Assembly: GCF_000237925.1 (NCBI RefSeq)
Contig: NC_031502.1
Location: forward strand, 30,145,266-30,209,265
Direction: 5' to 3'
Origin: Schistosoma mansoni
Taxonomy: Eukaryota; Platyhelminthes; Trematoda; Strigeidida; Schistosomatidae
Length of the DNA stretch: 64,000 nt
Positions 10,701-19,600 of this stretch are shown piece by piece. Within the stretch, counting starts at the first letter, position 1, and the number at the start of each line of letters is the position of its first letter. Made by a program: the position numbers and the translations under genes. The notes below the pieces were generated by a model. The model worked only from the letters and a program-made list of their open reading frames with translations, had not been told where the DNA came from and searched no databases.

Positions 10701-12527
10701 ACAGCACCAATGAAACTCCCTGGGTGTGAGGAGCATTTTCTTCCTCGTGATCAGAGTATAACAGTATCTCTCCCGAATCTAATCTTTTCTGTCAAGCTTG
10801 GGTCCAATGTGTTCCACTTATTCTGAGCTTCACCAAGTTCTATCTCCTTATTTCCGTAACTGCTTGATTGGTCTTTCACATTGTCCGGACATTCCATGTA
10901 TATATATTAATTGTTAATTTGGTTGTTAGAAAGGGTATTATTATGGTTATTAATACTGTTAAAAATAATTACTATTAGCCTGATTCAATACTATATTTTT
11001 GGTACAATATAGAATTCTCGGCACAACGTATTTCAGCGAGATTCCGTTTCTTATTTCTTGGTCGATATAGACGTTAAATATTTAGTGATCGTCAACTAGA
11101 TATTAGCATTTTAGAAGTCGACATCTGAATAATCTTTTTTTCTTTTTAATGCATATTGCCAACTATCACAATGTCTCCGATTATACATCTTTGTAACTTG
11201 TACAGCGAAAGGTCGAGAACTTTCCACAAACGCACCTGAACAGGTTATGCAATTAATTGACTTGATGATCTGTTAAAACAAAGAAGGATACAGATAACTT
11301 GTTGAACTATCTAAATAGCAGGATCAGGTAGACCAGATATTGAAGCAGGCCACATGGACCTTTTGACTTCCAAATAGTCTTGGTTTTTCCATGAGGCGTC
11401 ATAATTCTTCTGAATAAAGACCACCTTTGTCCCAGGACAGTTTGAATTGTTTAATCTGTTTATTTTCTGGTCAGCGTTTTCTACAGGTTGGGGTAGCTGA
11501 CCCCATGCCCAACCTTCCTCCTTTTTGTAGGCTTGAGACCGGCAGTAAACCTAGAAGAGCTACAGGCGAAGTTTCACTATAACAAGCTTGACTGAAAGTG
11601 TATAAACCTATGATTTCCCTTCAATGTTGGGATCTTTGCCAATCTTTAAATAACTTGGGAAAAAATTCGCATCATTTCCTCATCCACTCCAATTATTGTT
11701 CTTCTCGACAACTTGTGTTGGATTGTATTTACACGGTGTGAAGCATCCTCAATGCTTTCCCTTTGAAGCTGTTGCTGGAAAAAGATATGGCTAGTGTGAC
11801 AATTAATGTACTTAGTCGTTCCCTCGTTCATCGAATACAGGATATTACCTTTTACATTTCTTGTTATCTTGACTTTGTAGGCTAGTATATAATACACATA
11901 CCATCTAAGTAAAAAACTAGGTAATGTTCATCTGAAGTATCTTTCATGATATTCACGTATCCTGGTATGCGAGTATCACTGAAAAAATATTGCGCTAATA
12001 TGATTTGTTTATGACATCGAGGTATTTCCAATGTCTGATAATGTTGTTGAGATTTGCCTTATGGTAATGTGGCATTTTACAAACTGTTAAATACGGTAAT
12101 TGTTTTTCTGTTTAGAGTTGCAATTACCGTAGTATTTCCTCTCATACTTAACAGAGGTTTATGATACAAAAATAGTCCGAAATGGGATGAGGATGAAATA
12201 CTGCGACACTCATTGTTAAAAGGAGCCATAATGAAGCATCATGTAAGATTTTACGGACTTCCTTATTATTTAACTGTAATCATGTTAGTAAATATGTTGC
12301 CTCATGTGTTGTGCGTCTTTGTCTGGTGTTCTGTAATTGATGACTTTTCTTCTTCTACAGGTTGTGTTCCAGTAGCACACGCCGGCGATTTCCCCGGAGG
12401 TTACTTCTGTCCTTGTCACGGTAGTCATTATGATGCATCTGGTCGTGTAAGGAAAGGCCCCGCTCCTCTTAACTTGGAAATACCTCAGTACAAGTTTGTG
12501 GATGAAAATACCGTCATTGTGGGATAA
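1513..12527 (+). CDS. UQCRFS1: Cytochrome b-c1 complex Rieske iron-sulfur subunit (4 exons)
   Basis: Join 1513-1708, 1743-1889, 2648-2950, 12361-12527: 813 nt, 270 residues plus stop, against 274 in human. The protein carries the high-potential [2Fe-2S] cluster that passes electrons from ubiquinol to cytochrome c1 in mitochondrial complex III. In order: presequence (about 1-72, Ser/Lys/Arg-rich), the [12 protein letters not shown] segment that follows the processing site in other animals, one membrane helix (about 104-130), then the Rieske fold. Cluster ligands are C212 and H214 in CTHLGC and C232 and H235 in CPCHGSH; C217 and C234 would form the disulfide. All junctions are GT-AG with phases 1, 1, 1. 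The only in-frame ATG of exon 1 gives a presequence of family-like length. Nothing suggests a pseudogene. Confidence 0.95.
1709..1742 (+). other. Micro-intron 1 (34 bases) of the Rieske gene
   Basis: Begins GTAATA and ends TATTAG. Its removal is needed to keep frame (phase 1) between the presequence and the conserved SAHTDV segment. Very short introns near gene 5' ends are typical of schistosomes. A competing acceptor at 1751-1753 (CAG) would give the wrong phase. Confidence 0.75.
1743..1889 (+). CDS. UQCRFS1: Rieske gene exon 2: processing region and start of membrane helix
   Basis: Encodes about residues 66-114, with [16 protein letters not shown] matching the conserved start of mature animal Rieske proteins, then a charged linker and SYTMMF, the first turn of the membrane helix. 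Donor is G|GTGAGT at 1890; it ends in phase 1 and joins exon 3 to read [14 protein letters not shown]. Confidence 0.92.
1890..2647 (+). other. Intron 2 of the Rieske gene
   Basis: 758 bases from GTGAGT to ATTTCAG, AT-rich. I see no coding sequence or recognisable repeat in it; the short open frames on both strands look random. Confidence 0.8.
2648..2950 (+). CDS. UQCRFS1: Rieske gene exon 3: membrane helix, hinge and first cluster loop
   Basis: Encodes about residues 115-215: the rest of the helix ([14 protein letters not shown]), the Ala/Ser-rich hinge with MAEAS, then [17 protein letters not shown] and the HR(S/T)..EI and LRDPQ.D.DRVK blocks of the family, ending at CTHLG with cluster ligands C212 and H214. 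Donor G|GTAAGC at 2951 splits the glycine codon between the two cluster-loop cysteines; the next coding base is 9.4 kb away. Confidence 0.97.
2951..5943 (+). other. Intron 3 of the Rieske gene, part before the LINE cluster
   Basis: AT-rich non-coding sequence. Open frames here (for example 3388-3678, 3886-4128 and 4624-4875, all minus) are short, have no recognisable motif and are not joined by convincing splice sites. I see no RNA gene or clear repeat. Confidence 0.6.
6443..7249 (-). pseudogene. SR2-like reverse transcriptase palm and thumb, broken
   Basis: Minus-strand frames give [71 protein letters not shown] and [14 protein letters not shown]. The FADD motif is the catalytic YxDD box of reverse transcriptase motif C. 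The pieces lie in at least three frames, so frameshifts separate them. It continues into a decayed C-terminal domain at 5990-6440. Confidence 0.85.
7250..7260. repeat. Target-site duplication, 3' side of inserted LINE
   Basis: TTTGGTATCTT, identical to 8510-8520. On the minus strand it encodes the KIPK residues of the SR2 reverse transcriptase, which resume right after the insertion ([18 protein letters not shown]). Confidence 0.9.
7261..8509 (-). mobile_element. 5'-truncated LINE of a second family, inserted into the SR2 copy
   Basis: The minus strand reads a reverse transcriptase from just before motif B ([19 protein letters not shown]) through the catalytic YADD box ([13 protein letters not shown]), the thumb with [11 protein letters not shown], and a C-terminal domain ([19 protein letters not shown]-like block, [11 protein letters not shown]), ending at the stop at 7471. 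About 210 bases of 3' sequence and an (AATA)n tail at 7261-7280 follow. Eleven-base direct repeats flank it (7250-7260 and 8510-8520), so this is a target-primed insertion. The frame is open over the whole retained part, hence younger than its SR2 host. The family name is not assigned. Confidence 0.85.
7471..8808 (-). CDS. Chimeric LINE open frame: SR2 RT N-terminus fused in frame to second-family RT
   Basis: One 445-codon open frame on the minus strand. The first ~97 codons (to GYLIKIP) are SR2 reverse transcriptase linker and fingers ([19 protein letters not shown]); from [16 protein letters not shown] on, it is the inserted LINE. The fusion is a by-product of insertion and has lost the SR2 palm and the other element's N-terminus, so it is not expected to make a working enzyme. 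The ATG at 8808 is internal to the old SR2 frame. No promoter or splice signal points to domestication. Confidence 0.7.
   Translation of the reverse strand: MGRALQGTLESTNPTEPTQHRSRATDLPIDVSPPTIEEISMIIRQIKSDKAAGPENIPVEALKADAAATAKILYILLSKIWDEEQVPTDWREGYLIKIPNTNTSGRVRAYNHLSPLFHSSSGVRQGCPISPFLFNFAIDDILETALMGVSNGGVDLLPGERLLDHVYADDIVLLCDNAQGMQSALNQLAISVRRYGMCFAPSKCKVLLQDWQDSHPVLTLDGGQIEVVEKFVYLGSYISAGGGVSDEIDVRIMKARAAYANLGYLWRLRDVSLAVKGRIYNASVTAVLLYACETWPLRVEDVRRLSVFDHRCLRRIADIQWQHHVSNAEVRHRVFGRRDDNLIGVTILKHRLRWLGHVLRMSSQRLPRRALFADSGTGWKKRKGGQCMTWCRGMKESCKGLASIGPSRLPGWGPRDGATQWLETLSDMAQNRSQWRSCCNLLLSS
8510..8520. repeat. Target-site duplication, 5' side of inserted LINE
   Basis: TTTGGTATCTT, the exact mate of 7250-7260. 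It marks the 5' junction of the truncated LINE and the point where the chimeric frame changes family. Confidence 0.9.
10381..11566 (-). mobile_element. Older SR2-like LINE 5' piece (leader plus endonuclease), interrupted
   Basis: Minus strand from about 11566: the SR2 leader (11395-11566, same conserved blocks as at 10270-10362 and 41498-41665), then TWNVRTM-like sequence near 10900 and the endonuclease stretch 10710-10384 ([26 protein letters not shown]). It lacks everything after the endonuclease and is more diverged than the neighbouring copy, so it is an earlier insertion in the same orientation. An unrelated 400-base repeat (10953-11357) splits leader from coding part. Confidence 0.8.
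10953..11357. repeat. Repeat family A, copy 1, inserted in the older SR2 piece
   Basis: Shares long blocks with 35310-35672 and 14440-14690: a TTTTTGGTACAATAT start block, GTCGACATCTGAATAAT, TTGTAACTTGTACAGCGAAA, CCTGAACAGGTTATGCAATTA and an end block with AGGTAGACCAGATATT. No frame stays open in all copies, so it looks non-coding. It splits a known LINE, so it was mobile or was carried by a mobile unit. Ends are approximate (10 bases). Confidence 0.7.
11567..12360 (+). other. Intron 3 of the Rieske gene, part after the LINE cluster
   Basis: AT-rich intron sequence running to the acceptor TTCTTCTACAG at 12360. I see no coding sequence, RNA gene or named repeat. Confidence 0.6.
12361..12527 (+). 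CDS. UQCRFS1: Rieske gene exon 4: second cluster loop and C-terminus
   Basis: Residues 216-270. It completes CTHLGCVP and supplies [19 protein letters not shown] with ligands C232 and H235, then [16 protein letters not shown] and the usual VIVG C-terminus before TAA at 12525-12527. The 12213 ATG upstream of the acceptor is intronic. A possible AATAAA poly(A) signal lies at 13173, with nothing to confirm its use. Confidence 0.97.
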
Positions 12528-12964
12528 AACGGTGATTCAATCTCCTTGTTCGAAACACTAATTAGCGATACCTCCCTTTTTCATAACAGAGGATGCTTCT
12601 GATTTCTATTGGGTGTATTTTAAGAAGTACTAACTTATCTTTTCGTCTCGCTGTTAGAAGTTACATTTTCAAATATTAGTATATCTCCACGCTCTTTATG
12701 TTCATTTCAAAAAAATATTACTGAGTATAGATGACGGTATTAATGAAATCGTCCATGTGCCTATTAGTTAACCTTTATCTGACATTCCTCAAAGTTTGCT
12801 AGTTGCTTCTTGTGTTCAGGTAGAAGTTTTTGCATATGATGTTCAGGAAAAAAGTAAGATGTTTGCGACTGAACCGTCCTGCTCGAATGACGAAATCTGG
12901 CCAAAATAATTCACTTGAACTACAAATCTTTACCCTCTCTAGAGATTATTATTAACTTATACTA

Positions 12965-13090
12965 AATACGAACTCGTGTACTTCGAGTCACACGTTACGT
13001 GTGAGGGCTAGTGAAACTACCTGATTACCCAAACCTAATTAGGTAAAGTGAGGTCTGAATCCGCAATTTAGCGGCTACAAGTTAAATGCT
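12965..13090 (+). repeat. Worn tRNA-derived SINE-like copy
   Basis: Resembles the copy at 46060-46200: shared blocks GTGAGG.CTAGT.AA.CT, CC.GATT.CC.AA and A.AGTGAGG. A box A-like TAGTGAAACTA is followed about 45 bases later by a box B-like GGTCTGAATCC, the usual RNA polymerase III promoter spacing in tRNA-derived SINEs. Both boxes are imperfect, so this copy is probably silent. Confidence 0.45.
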
Positions 13091-14439
13091 TTAATCTATA
13101 AGTCATCACTCCAATAGCTACATGGTTTTCTTATATTGTTAGTTGAATACATAAATTATTCACATTGTGATAAATAAATGAGTGGTGAAATGGATGAGAA
13201 TATGCATGTTTTACAATCCATCAATGTGTGGACCAACCCTTGATGAACACTTGATTACGTTTCATACTTACTTCCAATTATTCCGATGTTGATGCATTCG
13301 ATGGTTGTGTATTCAATAATATCTGCCTAATCCCTTGTACGGCATGATTTCTAGGACTCTCAAGTGTGACAACGTGTAACCCAGTTAACTAACATATTTA
13401 AAAAGTACATGCTTCTAGGTTGTAGTGGCTTGATAGTTACTGAAATCAAGTCGACCCTGTAGTTACAACTCATCGTATGACATTGAAACAGTGGGTGAAT
13501 AATGTTGAAAACTGATTCCACTTAGTTTCCATGACCTTCTGAAGGTGAAATACAATATTTTTTCATTCATACGACTGAATTGTATGTAAGCATATGGATT
13601 TCTGGTTAACGTGGTCCACTTTATTTACATTTGCTCTAGTCTAGTTTTAAAATACTTAACCAAATTTATCTGAGGAGAATAAATTACGTCAGGTTTGTTA
13701 TTGTACAGACGGAAGACTAGGCCATCTAATCGATTTTCGCCTTTATCAAGTGTATAAATTTCGGGATAGTTGTCTGAATTTTTTCTTGGTAGTGTTGTAA
13801 TTTTAAGAGTGCTAGAACAGGATAACAAAGAACTAAATGTATGGAGCGTTGCAACTATCTAGCTGTACTTATCCCAACAGCTTTATTATGTAGTTGCTTG
13901 CCTAATTAGCTTGAATTTATTGTTTGTTTTACGCGATAACATCAGTATAAATCTTGTGAAAAGTTGAGTTCCTGATATGTGACGCAAAATTCATCTATGA
14001 CGAAAAACGTTCACTTGGTTAATTCCGCATCAACTATCATTCCTTATATTACTGAATATTTCTTAACTGTCGTGAGGAGCTGATAACTGTTTGCTATTAT
14101 CGACATAAGTGAAATAAATGTAGTTTGTTTTATTCACAACACAAAACAGCAATAGCGTAAAGATCCCACTTTATATGTGTATTTGTGATGATTTGCAGCT
14201 CAGACGGGTATTTTCTCGTAAAGCTTAGTTCTCTTAATCGGAAGCTCTCGGATTCATTTTAGAAATCGACAGTGCTTACCTCAAGTAGAGGTTGGCGTTT
14301 TCGCTCCACAGTCATTCCTCTCTAATGACCTTGTTCCCGACGTGCTTTGTTCATGGGTCTTACTGTTTTTATGTACATGTGTACCATTGCGATTGATTTT
14401 AAGTCAGGAGATTCTAACTGATTTCATGAAAAATTTAGA

Positions 14440-14690
14440 TGTAGCTCCAACCGAGTGCAAGTTCATAAATCGACACCTGAATAATGTACATTCTTTTCGC
14501 TGTATATTGCCAGCAACCACGATACATCTAATTGGGCATTTTGTAACTTGTACAACGAAGGGTTGTACTTTCTCCAGAAACGAACCTGAATAGGTTATGC
14601 AATTAAAAGCCATAATGATGTAGTAAAACAAAATTAGATAAGTTGTCGAAATATCTAGATGGCACGGACAGGTAGCCTAGTAGTTCAAGC
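14440..14690. repeat. Repeat family A, copy 2
   Basis: Matches copies 1 and 3 over CGACACCTGAATAATGT, CATTTTGTAACTTGTACAACG, CCTGAATAGGTTATGCAATTA and ATATCTAGATGGCA. It lacks the 5' third present in the other two copies, so it is shorter. The open frames at 14342-14593 and 14404-14631 fall inside or beside this repeat and are not genes. Confidence 0.65.
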
Positions 14691-14775
14691 CATTGAAGTC
14701 AATGTTTCAAGATTGTGACATCAACCGAGTTGTTGCCACTATGTCCGAACTTCTGTATTACTAGCATGGTGCTCA
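14690..14775 (-). mobile_element. Scrap of the second LINE family (RT C-terminal part)
   Basis: About 80 bases align with 7745-7850 (shared GTTTCAAGATTGTGACA and CCGAACTTCTGTATTACTA-type blocks). It sits directly after family A copy 2. Too short and worn to say more. Confidence 0.55.
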
Positions 14776-15866
14776 AATGGTTGAGGACGGAATAGAAGAA
14801 GCTTTCGCTTAGCGCGCTTCCGTGTCTAGTAGCAGTGGATCACCAATACCTCCAGGCAAGAACCTAGGTATAATAACGATAATAGAGGAAAAAAAGGAAT
14901 TTGGTAAATCAAAATAATATGTTATCCTTAGTCCTTAAGAAATAAGTCAAATTTCCTCTTATAGGACTCTTGAGAAGTCGCTTGGAATAGCTCAGTCGGC
15001 AGCGAATCCCAGCATTTGACAACTTACGGAGTAGAAGTTGTGTCTGCAGTCTGTTCTGTTATATTCGGTCTCCAGTTTCTGGGAGTTACTTCTTAGGTTA
15101 GTGTTGTGACTAAGCTTAAGAAGATGTTTAAGGGGATGACCAGAAATATTAAGAATATATATAATATGGTTATGACAACCGATTAATAATTCTCATGATC
15201 ACTGTACTTCTTTGCCTAGACGAGTCTTTTGAAAAAAGTCAAAATGTAATTTGAATGGACTGATAATCATTTAATTGTCTATATTTATGACTGATTAGAT
15301 TAATAATCCACTAAGTTGTTTATTTTCGATCTTGAACCTTTATTGATGAACAGCTGACTTCTATACTGAGAAGTCAGATAGATATTCCAATTGTAAAACT
15401 TCAAGTTGATTATAAGTAGAAATATCTTCCGTCCTTTTGTTCACTTGATCGATCAGATAGACGGTGATTCCTAAAATATATTCCTCTAAAAATGCTTATT
15501 TGTTCAGTTAATTAAATGGTTACTGATATTTGAAAAAAAAGTAACATTATATATTTCTAATAAATCTATTTACGAGTAATATAAAATTTTCCTGAGTTTA
15601 AGGATTAATTAAAGAGAAATATGGAGTTTTATTTCATTAAGTATGAGGTAGGCCTTTTTTGATTGACTAATAAAAGTACTGTACAGCAGCAGTTTCTTAA
15701 AGCATTTTCATTTGTTTATTTATATATGTAATACTACTTAAGAGATAATGTGTACACATTTCATGTTAACTCTCCGAATATGTGCACACTTATTCCTTTA
15801 AAATAAGCGTATTTACTGTATGTGGAAATGAATACTGCTGCAGGATGTTCCGCTGATTGGGATCAT

Positions 15867-16623
15867 TTAAATGTATTCTCCATGTCTGGTATAAGGTATG
15901 TCAGATGAAGAAAATGAACGATTCATATTATTGGTTGTATTCTCTCTTGTTAGAAAAGATAAATTCAGTGGATTCGATTCACTATTAGATAGCGTATATC
16001 TTTCACTAAATGATGATAAGGTATGAATTTTAGCATCGAAAGTCTTTTCGCAATCTCTGACATGTTTATCACACTCAGTATCGTTGTTAGCCGTATTACA
16101 CAGACTGCCACTTGTTGGTTGAATTTTGTTATGTAGTAAATCTGTGTGTTTTGCCGGTCGTATTTTTGAATGAGAATGACATGTCTTATGTTTATGTGAA
16201 TGACTGACGCGTTGAATATGTTCCGTATGCATAAAACGTTCGTTGATACATTTCCTCGAACGTTTGCTAGTATAAGTAATACCTACATCAGTTGTAGCGG
16301 GAGAATCGGAGTCAATAACTTGTGCTTTACTGTCAAAATATTTTAAATGTTTCTTGTTACGGTACCCACAGTGTTTGACCATATACATGCCGTTTGATTC
16401 TGATGCACTACCATCAGAATATACACTAAGAATATAATGTCTGTTCCTGTCATTCTTGGTATAGTGATCTAGAGTAAGATGATTGTTGACCATAGCTAGA
16501 TGCTCTTTATGTTTTCTTCTGTAAAGCTTCCGGTTATCAACACGCTTTGCTCCAGTTTTCTTGTTGAAGTTGATGATCATCTTAGTATTTTGCTCCTTTC
16601 CTACATTGTTCTTCATTAATAAC
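15867..16623 (-). CDS. CUB/LDLa gene last exon: basic, His/Ser-rich C-terminus
   Basis: Acceptor TTTTGTCTTAG|GT, stop TAA at 15869-15867. It encodes 251 residues rich in Lys, Arg, His, Ser and Asn (for instance [14 protein letters not shown]), with no recognised domain. The very long open frame on an AT-rich background and the matching phase support it as coding. It could alternatively begin at its own ATG (16616) as a separate gene, which I think less likely. Confidence 0.7.
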
Positions 16624-19600
16624 CTAAGACAAAAGAAAATATTCCAATAAGATTTTCAATTCTAAAATAAGGTACAATAACTATACTTAAGATGTATTTA
16701 GACTGTTCTAAATGGCGAAAATAAGGGGAATTTATATATTTCACGTTTGACGATTAGCCCAATTTAAGATTTAGTTTAACTCAGTAACCATGTACATACT
16801 TGTGCACTTGTCTTTTGGCAGTGTTTCAGTATATGAGTACTTGTTGTGAGACTCATTGGCCCGAAAATTACTCTGAGTTGAATTAAAGATTACTATTCAC
16901 CAGTCGAAATTCTAACCATTTAACGAATAAGTCACTGATTCATGTTTTGATTAAAAACTTTTCTTTAATCACCTGTACAAATTTATTTTAGCTATTTCTT
17001 TGAAGTTCATTAGAAAATAAGAACATAGTTTTGTAAAAACCTTGCTTTTAATTAATCTTCATACATTTCCTATCAGAATAGCACCAGATAGCAATACTAA
17101 CTGGGTGAAGGAATCATTTTACAATAGTCCTAAGTAAAATGTTAAGATACTGGGAATGAATAAAATCAATTATATATTATTTCAGTTACTGTGAATATTC
17201 TGTTCATATCATGGAGCTTGCTATTCAGTTTACCATGCAAACGGAAGCCACTGGAAAAATAAGGGAAAATGATGAAAGACGAAATTGTTGTTTTGTTACA
17301 ATTTACAACCTCCTTCTGATAAAAATTCTTTATCCAATAGAAAACTGGATTCACAACTGTTGTCTGATGAATACCTAGAGTCTATTTCTCACCTACTCTT
17401 TATGTGAAACTAGTCCAAGAAGAAGCCACCGACAAACTAATCGTTTCAAAATACTAGTAATTTACATCGTTGATAGTCCCAAACTGTAACGAACCAACTG
17501 TGTCAGCGCTTTATGGCTTTCAATAGTTCCTCAGTTTGAGGTGAAAACTCCAGATCACTAACATAAGATGATATGTATGCGACTATAGCAGCCGTTCAAA
17601 TTCTGTTTTTTTTTTGTAATTATAAATCTCAGAGTTAAAGTATGGTACTTTGTGTTCAGATGTAGTGGCTTCAAGTTAATAACGAACAACATAATTAAGA
17701 AAGTAAATTATTGTTCAGTTGGCACTATGCAGTAATTAGGTTTCTTTGTGAAGGGTAATCTAGTCTACTTCAAATTCAAATGCTCAAAGGAACAACGTTT
17801 ATCTACTTTATGTAGTGAGACTATTAGTTTTGTTAATGTATGTGCTTCACTAATGAAAAATTAGTCAGTCTGCAAATAAACATTTAATAAATATCTTTAG
17901 ATTGCCTGTAATTGATATCATTTGAAAAAAGCAAAATAAAGGAAACCAGGAAGGCTATAATCAGCCATTTCACTTTTTTTCCAAACCCTCCAAATATAAG
18001 GTCGTGGTCGTTCAACTAACTAGTTAAAATCCAATTAAATTATTTCGAAATAATGTATACTTAACAATACGAAGTCTATAAAAAAAAAACTAAAGTTCAA
18101 GTCAATATATCTAAACTTACATAAGTCTTTCTAGAATAACAGTTACAGTTCTGCTGAATTCAGTCTTCATTCACTCAATAAACGCGCTTAAAAAATCTAA
18201 CCAAGTTTTATATAGAAGAAAACATGACAAACCAAGAACGTACTTTGAAGGAGGTCTTATGAGATATTCATCTGGTTTTCCGAACTCTCCCAGGTGGTAT
18301 TTTATTTGTTTTGATGCACTACATGGGTTAGTCAGTCTGTGATCCTTTGGATAAGGTGGTGGTGGTGGCGGCGGCGGTGCTGTTGTGTTAGAATATTGAT
18401 TATGACATTGTAATAGATGTTGATATGATGGTAAAAACGGTGTAGTCATAGAATATGGTATATTTGTTTGAAACTCATTATTAATTGGTTGTAATAACTC
18501 GGTTTCGTTACCGAATGATGCAGATCTCCATAAATTATTACATGGTACAATATCGGCATTTAACATTTGTGTTTCGGAATTATTAATATTTGAGTATAGA
18601 CTTGTATGAAATAGTGTTTGTGAACAATTGGTGAACATCTGGCCTACATTTGATCGAAAAAAAGAAATATCACCGGAATTGTTAGATAAATTAATTAACT
18701 CAGTCATTTGTGTTTTGTGAATTTGTTACCTAAAACTTGATTTCTTTCTAATTTTATTCTGTACTTCTCCTACTCTCTATGTTAAGATCGAGTCCTGCAG
18801 AGTCACCAAAAATTAACACGAACTGGGAATCCGTTGACTTTCCCCCTGATCTAAAGACCCTCACTTGCAAATTCAGCCATTTAGGGAATGAACAGTCCCC
18901 ACAAATCTATCCCAGTAATAATAATGTGTTCAGTAATGACTAGTCTGAAGAAAGTCCTATTGAGAACCCTAATAATTAAACTTCAACCCTATTGAGTGAG
19001 AAAGGTATAACCGATGACACTGCATGATGGTTATACAATATCATGAGTTGACTGTAGTTAGCAATATGGATCATTATTTTACGACTCACTGTTCTGAAGT
19101 TGACGTGTTCACAATTTCCTAGGTCTCATCCAGTGTGAAGTCGGGTAAACGCTCAACTTTAGAGTCACGATCTAAAATTAGGCTATCATTCAGTACTTTC
19201 ACGTTTTAGTGGTTCTAAAGTTCAAGTTGAAATTACATACTTATTTTATGTGAATAAATTTGGTTTTCCAAATAATTTCATATATCGAATAATAACTAAA
19301 ATGTAAGTATTAGCATACGAAATCATTCATCTAACACGGTGAAATATGCAACACATGTGATAACAACGTGATCTTTTGTTTATTTATTTAACTTTTAATA
19401 ATGTAGCTACTGTTTAAATAAGTTGCTATAGATGATAGTTGGTCGAGAAATTTCAGGACTGTCTCAAGACAGTTAAATTGTGATAGATAATATTTTTTAT
19501 CGGTGAAATCCACCAAACTTATAAATTTGAAAGTGAATCACTCATGAGTAGACAGAACAACACACAATTATTTCAAAAGAATCCATTGTCTACAACTTTA

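Larger units (their letters stand above)
12528..15866. other. Repeat-bearing DNA between the convergent genes
   Basis: Separates the 3' ends of the Rieske (+) and CUB/LDLa (-) genes and must hold both 3' untranslated regions. It contains a worn tRNA-like SINE (12965-13090), family A copy 2 (14440-14690) and a scrap of the second LINE family (14690-14775). The stretch 14780-15200 has a less AT-rich, repeat-like look I could not place. On the minus strand AATAAA (TTTATT at about 15715) is a candidate poly(A) signal for the CUB/LDLa gene. Confidence 0.5.

Noticed and set aside
14342-14631. Small frames on both strands as genes
   Set aside because: They overlap repeat family A, whose other copies do not keep the frames open.
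18232-18243. Donor CTTG|GTTTGT at 18232 for the same exon
   Set aside because: It leaves phase 1, which puts a stop right at the start of the last exon. GTACGT at 18243 gives the phase the last exon needs.
18644-18716. Nearer acceptor (TTTTAG at about 18716) for the proline-rich exon, and the ATG at 18707 as its start
   Set aside because: All three phases from that acceptor meet a stop within a few codons. The acceptor at 18645-18644 has a long pyrimidine tract and the right phase.
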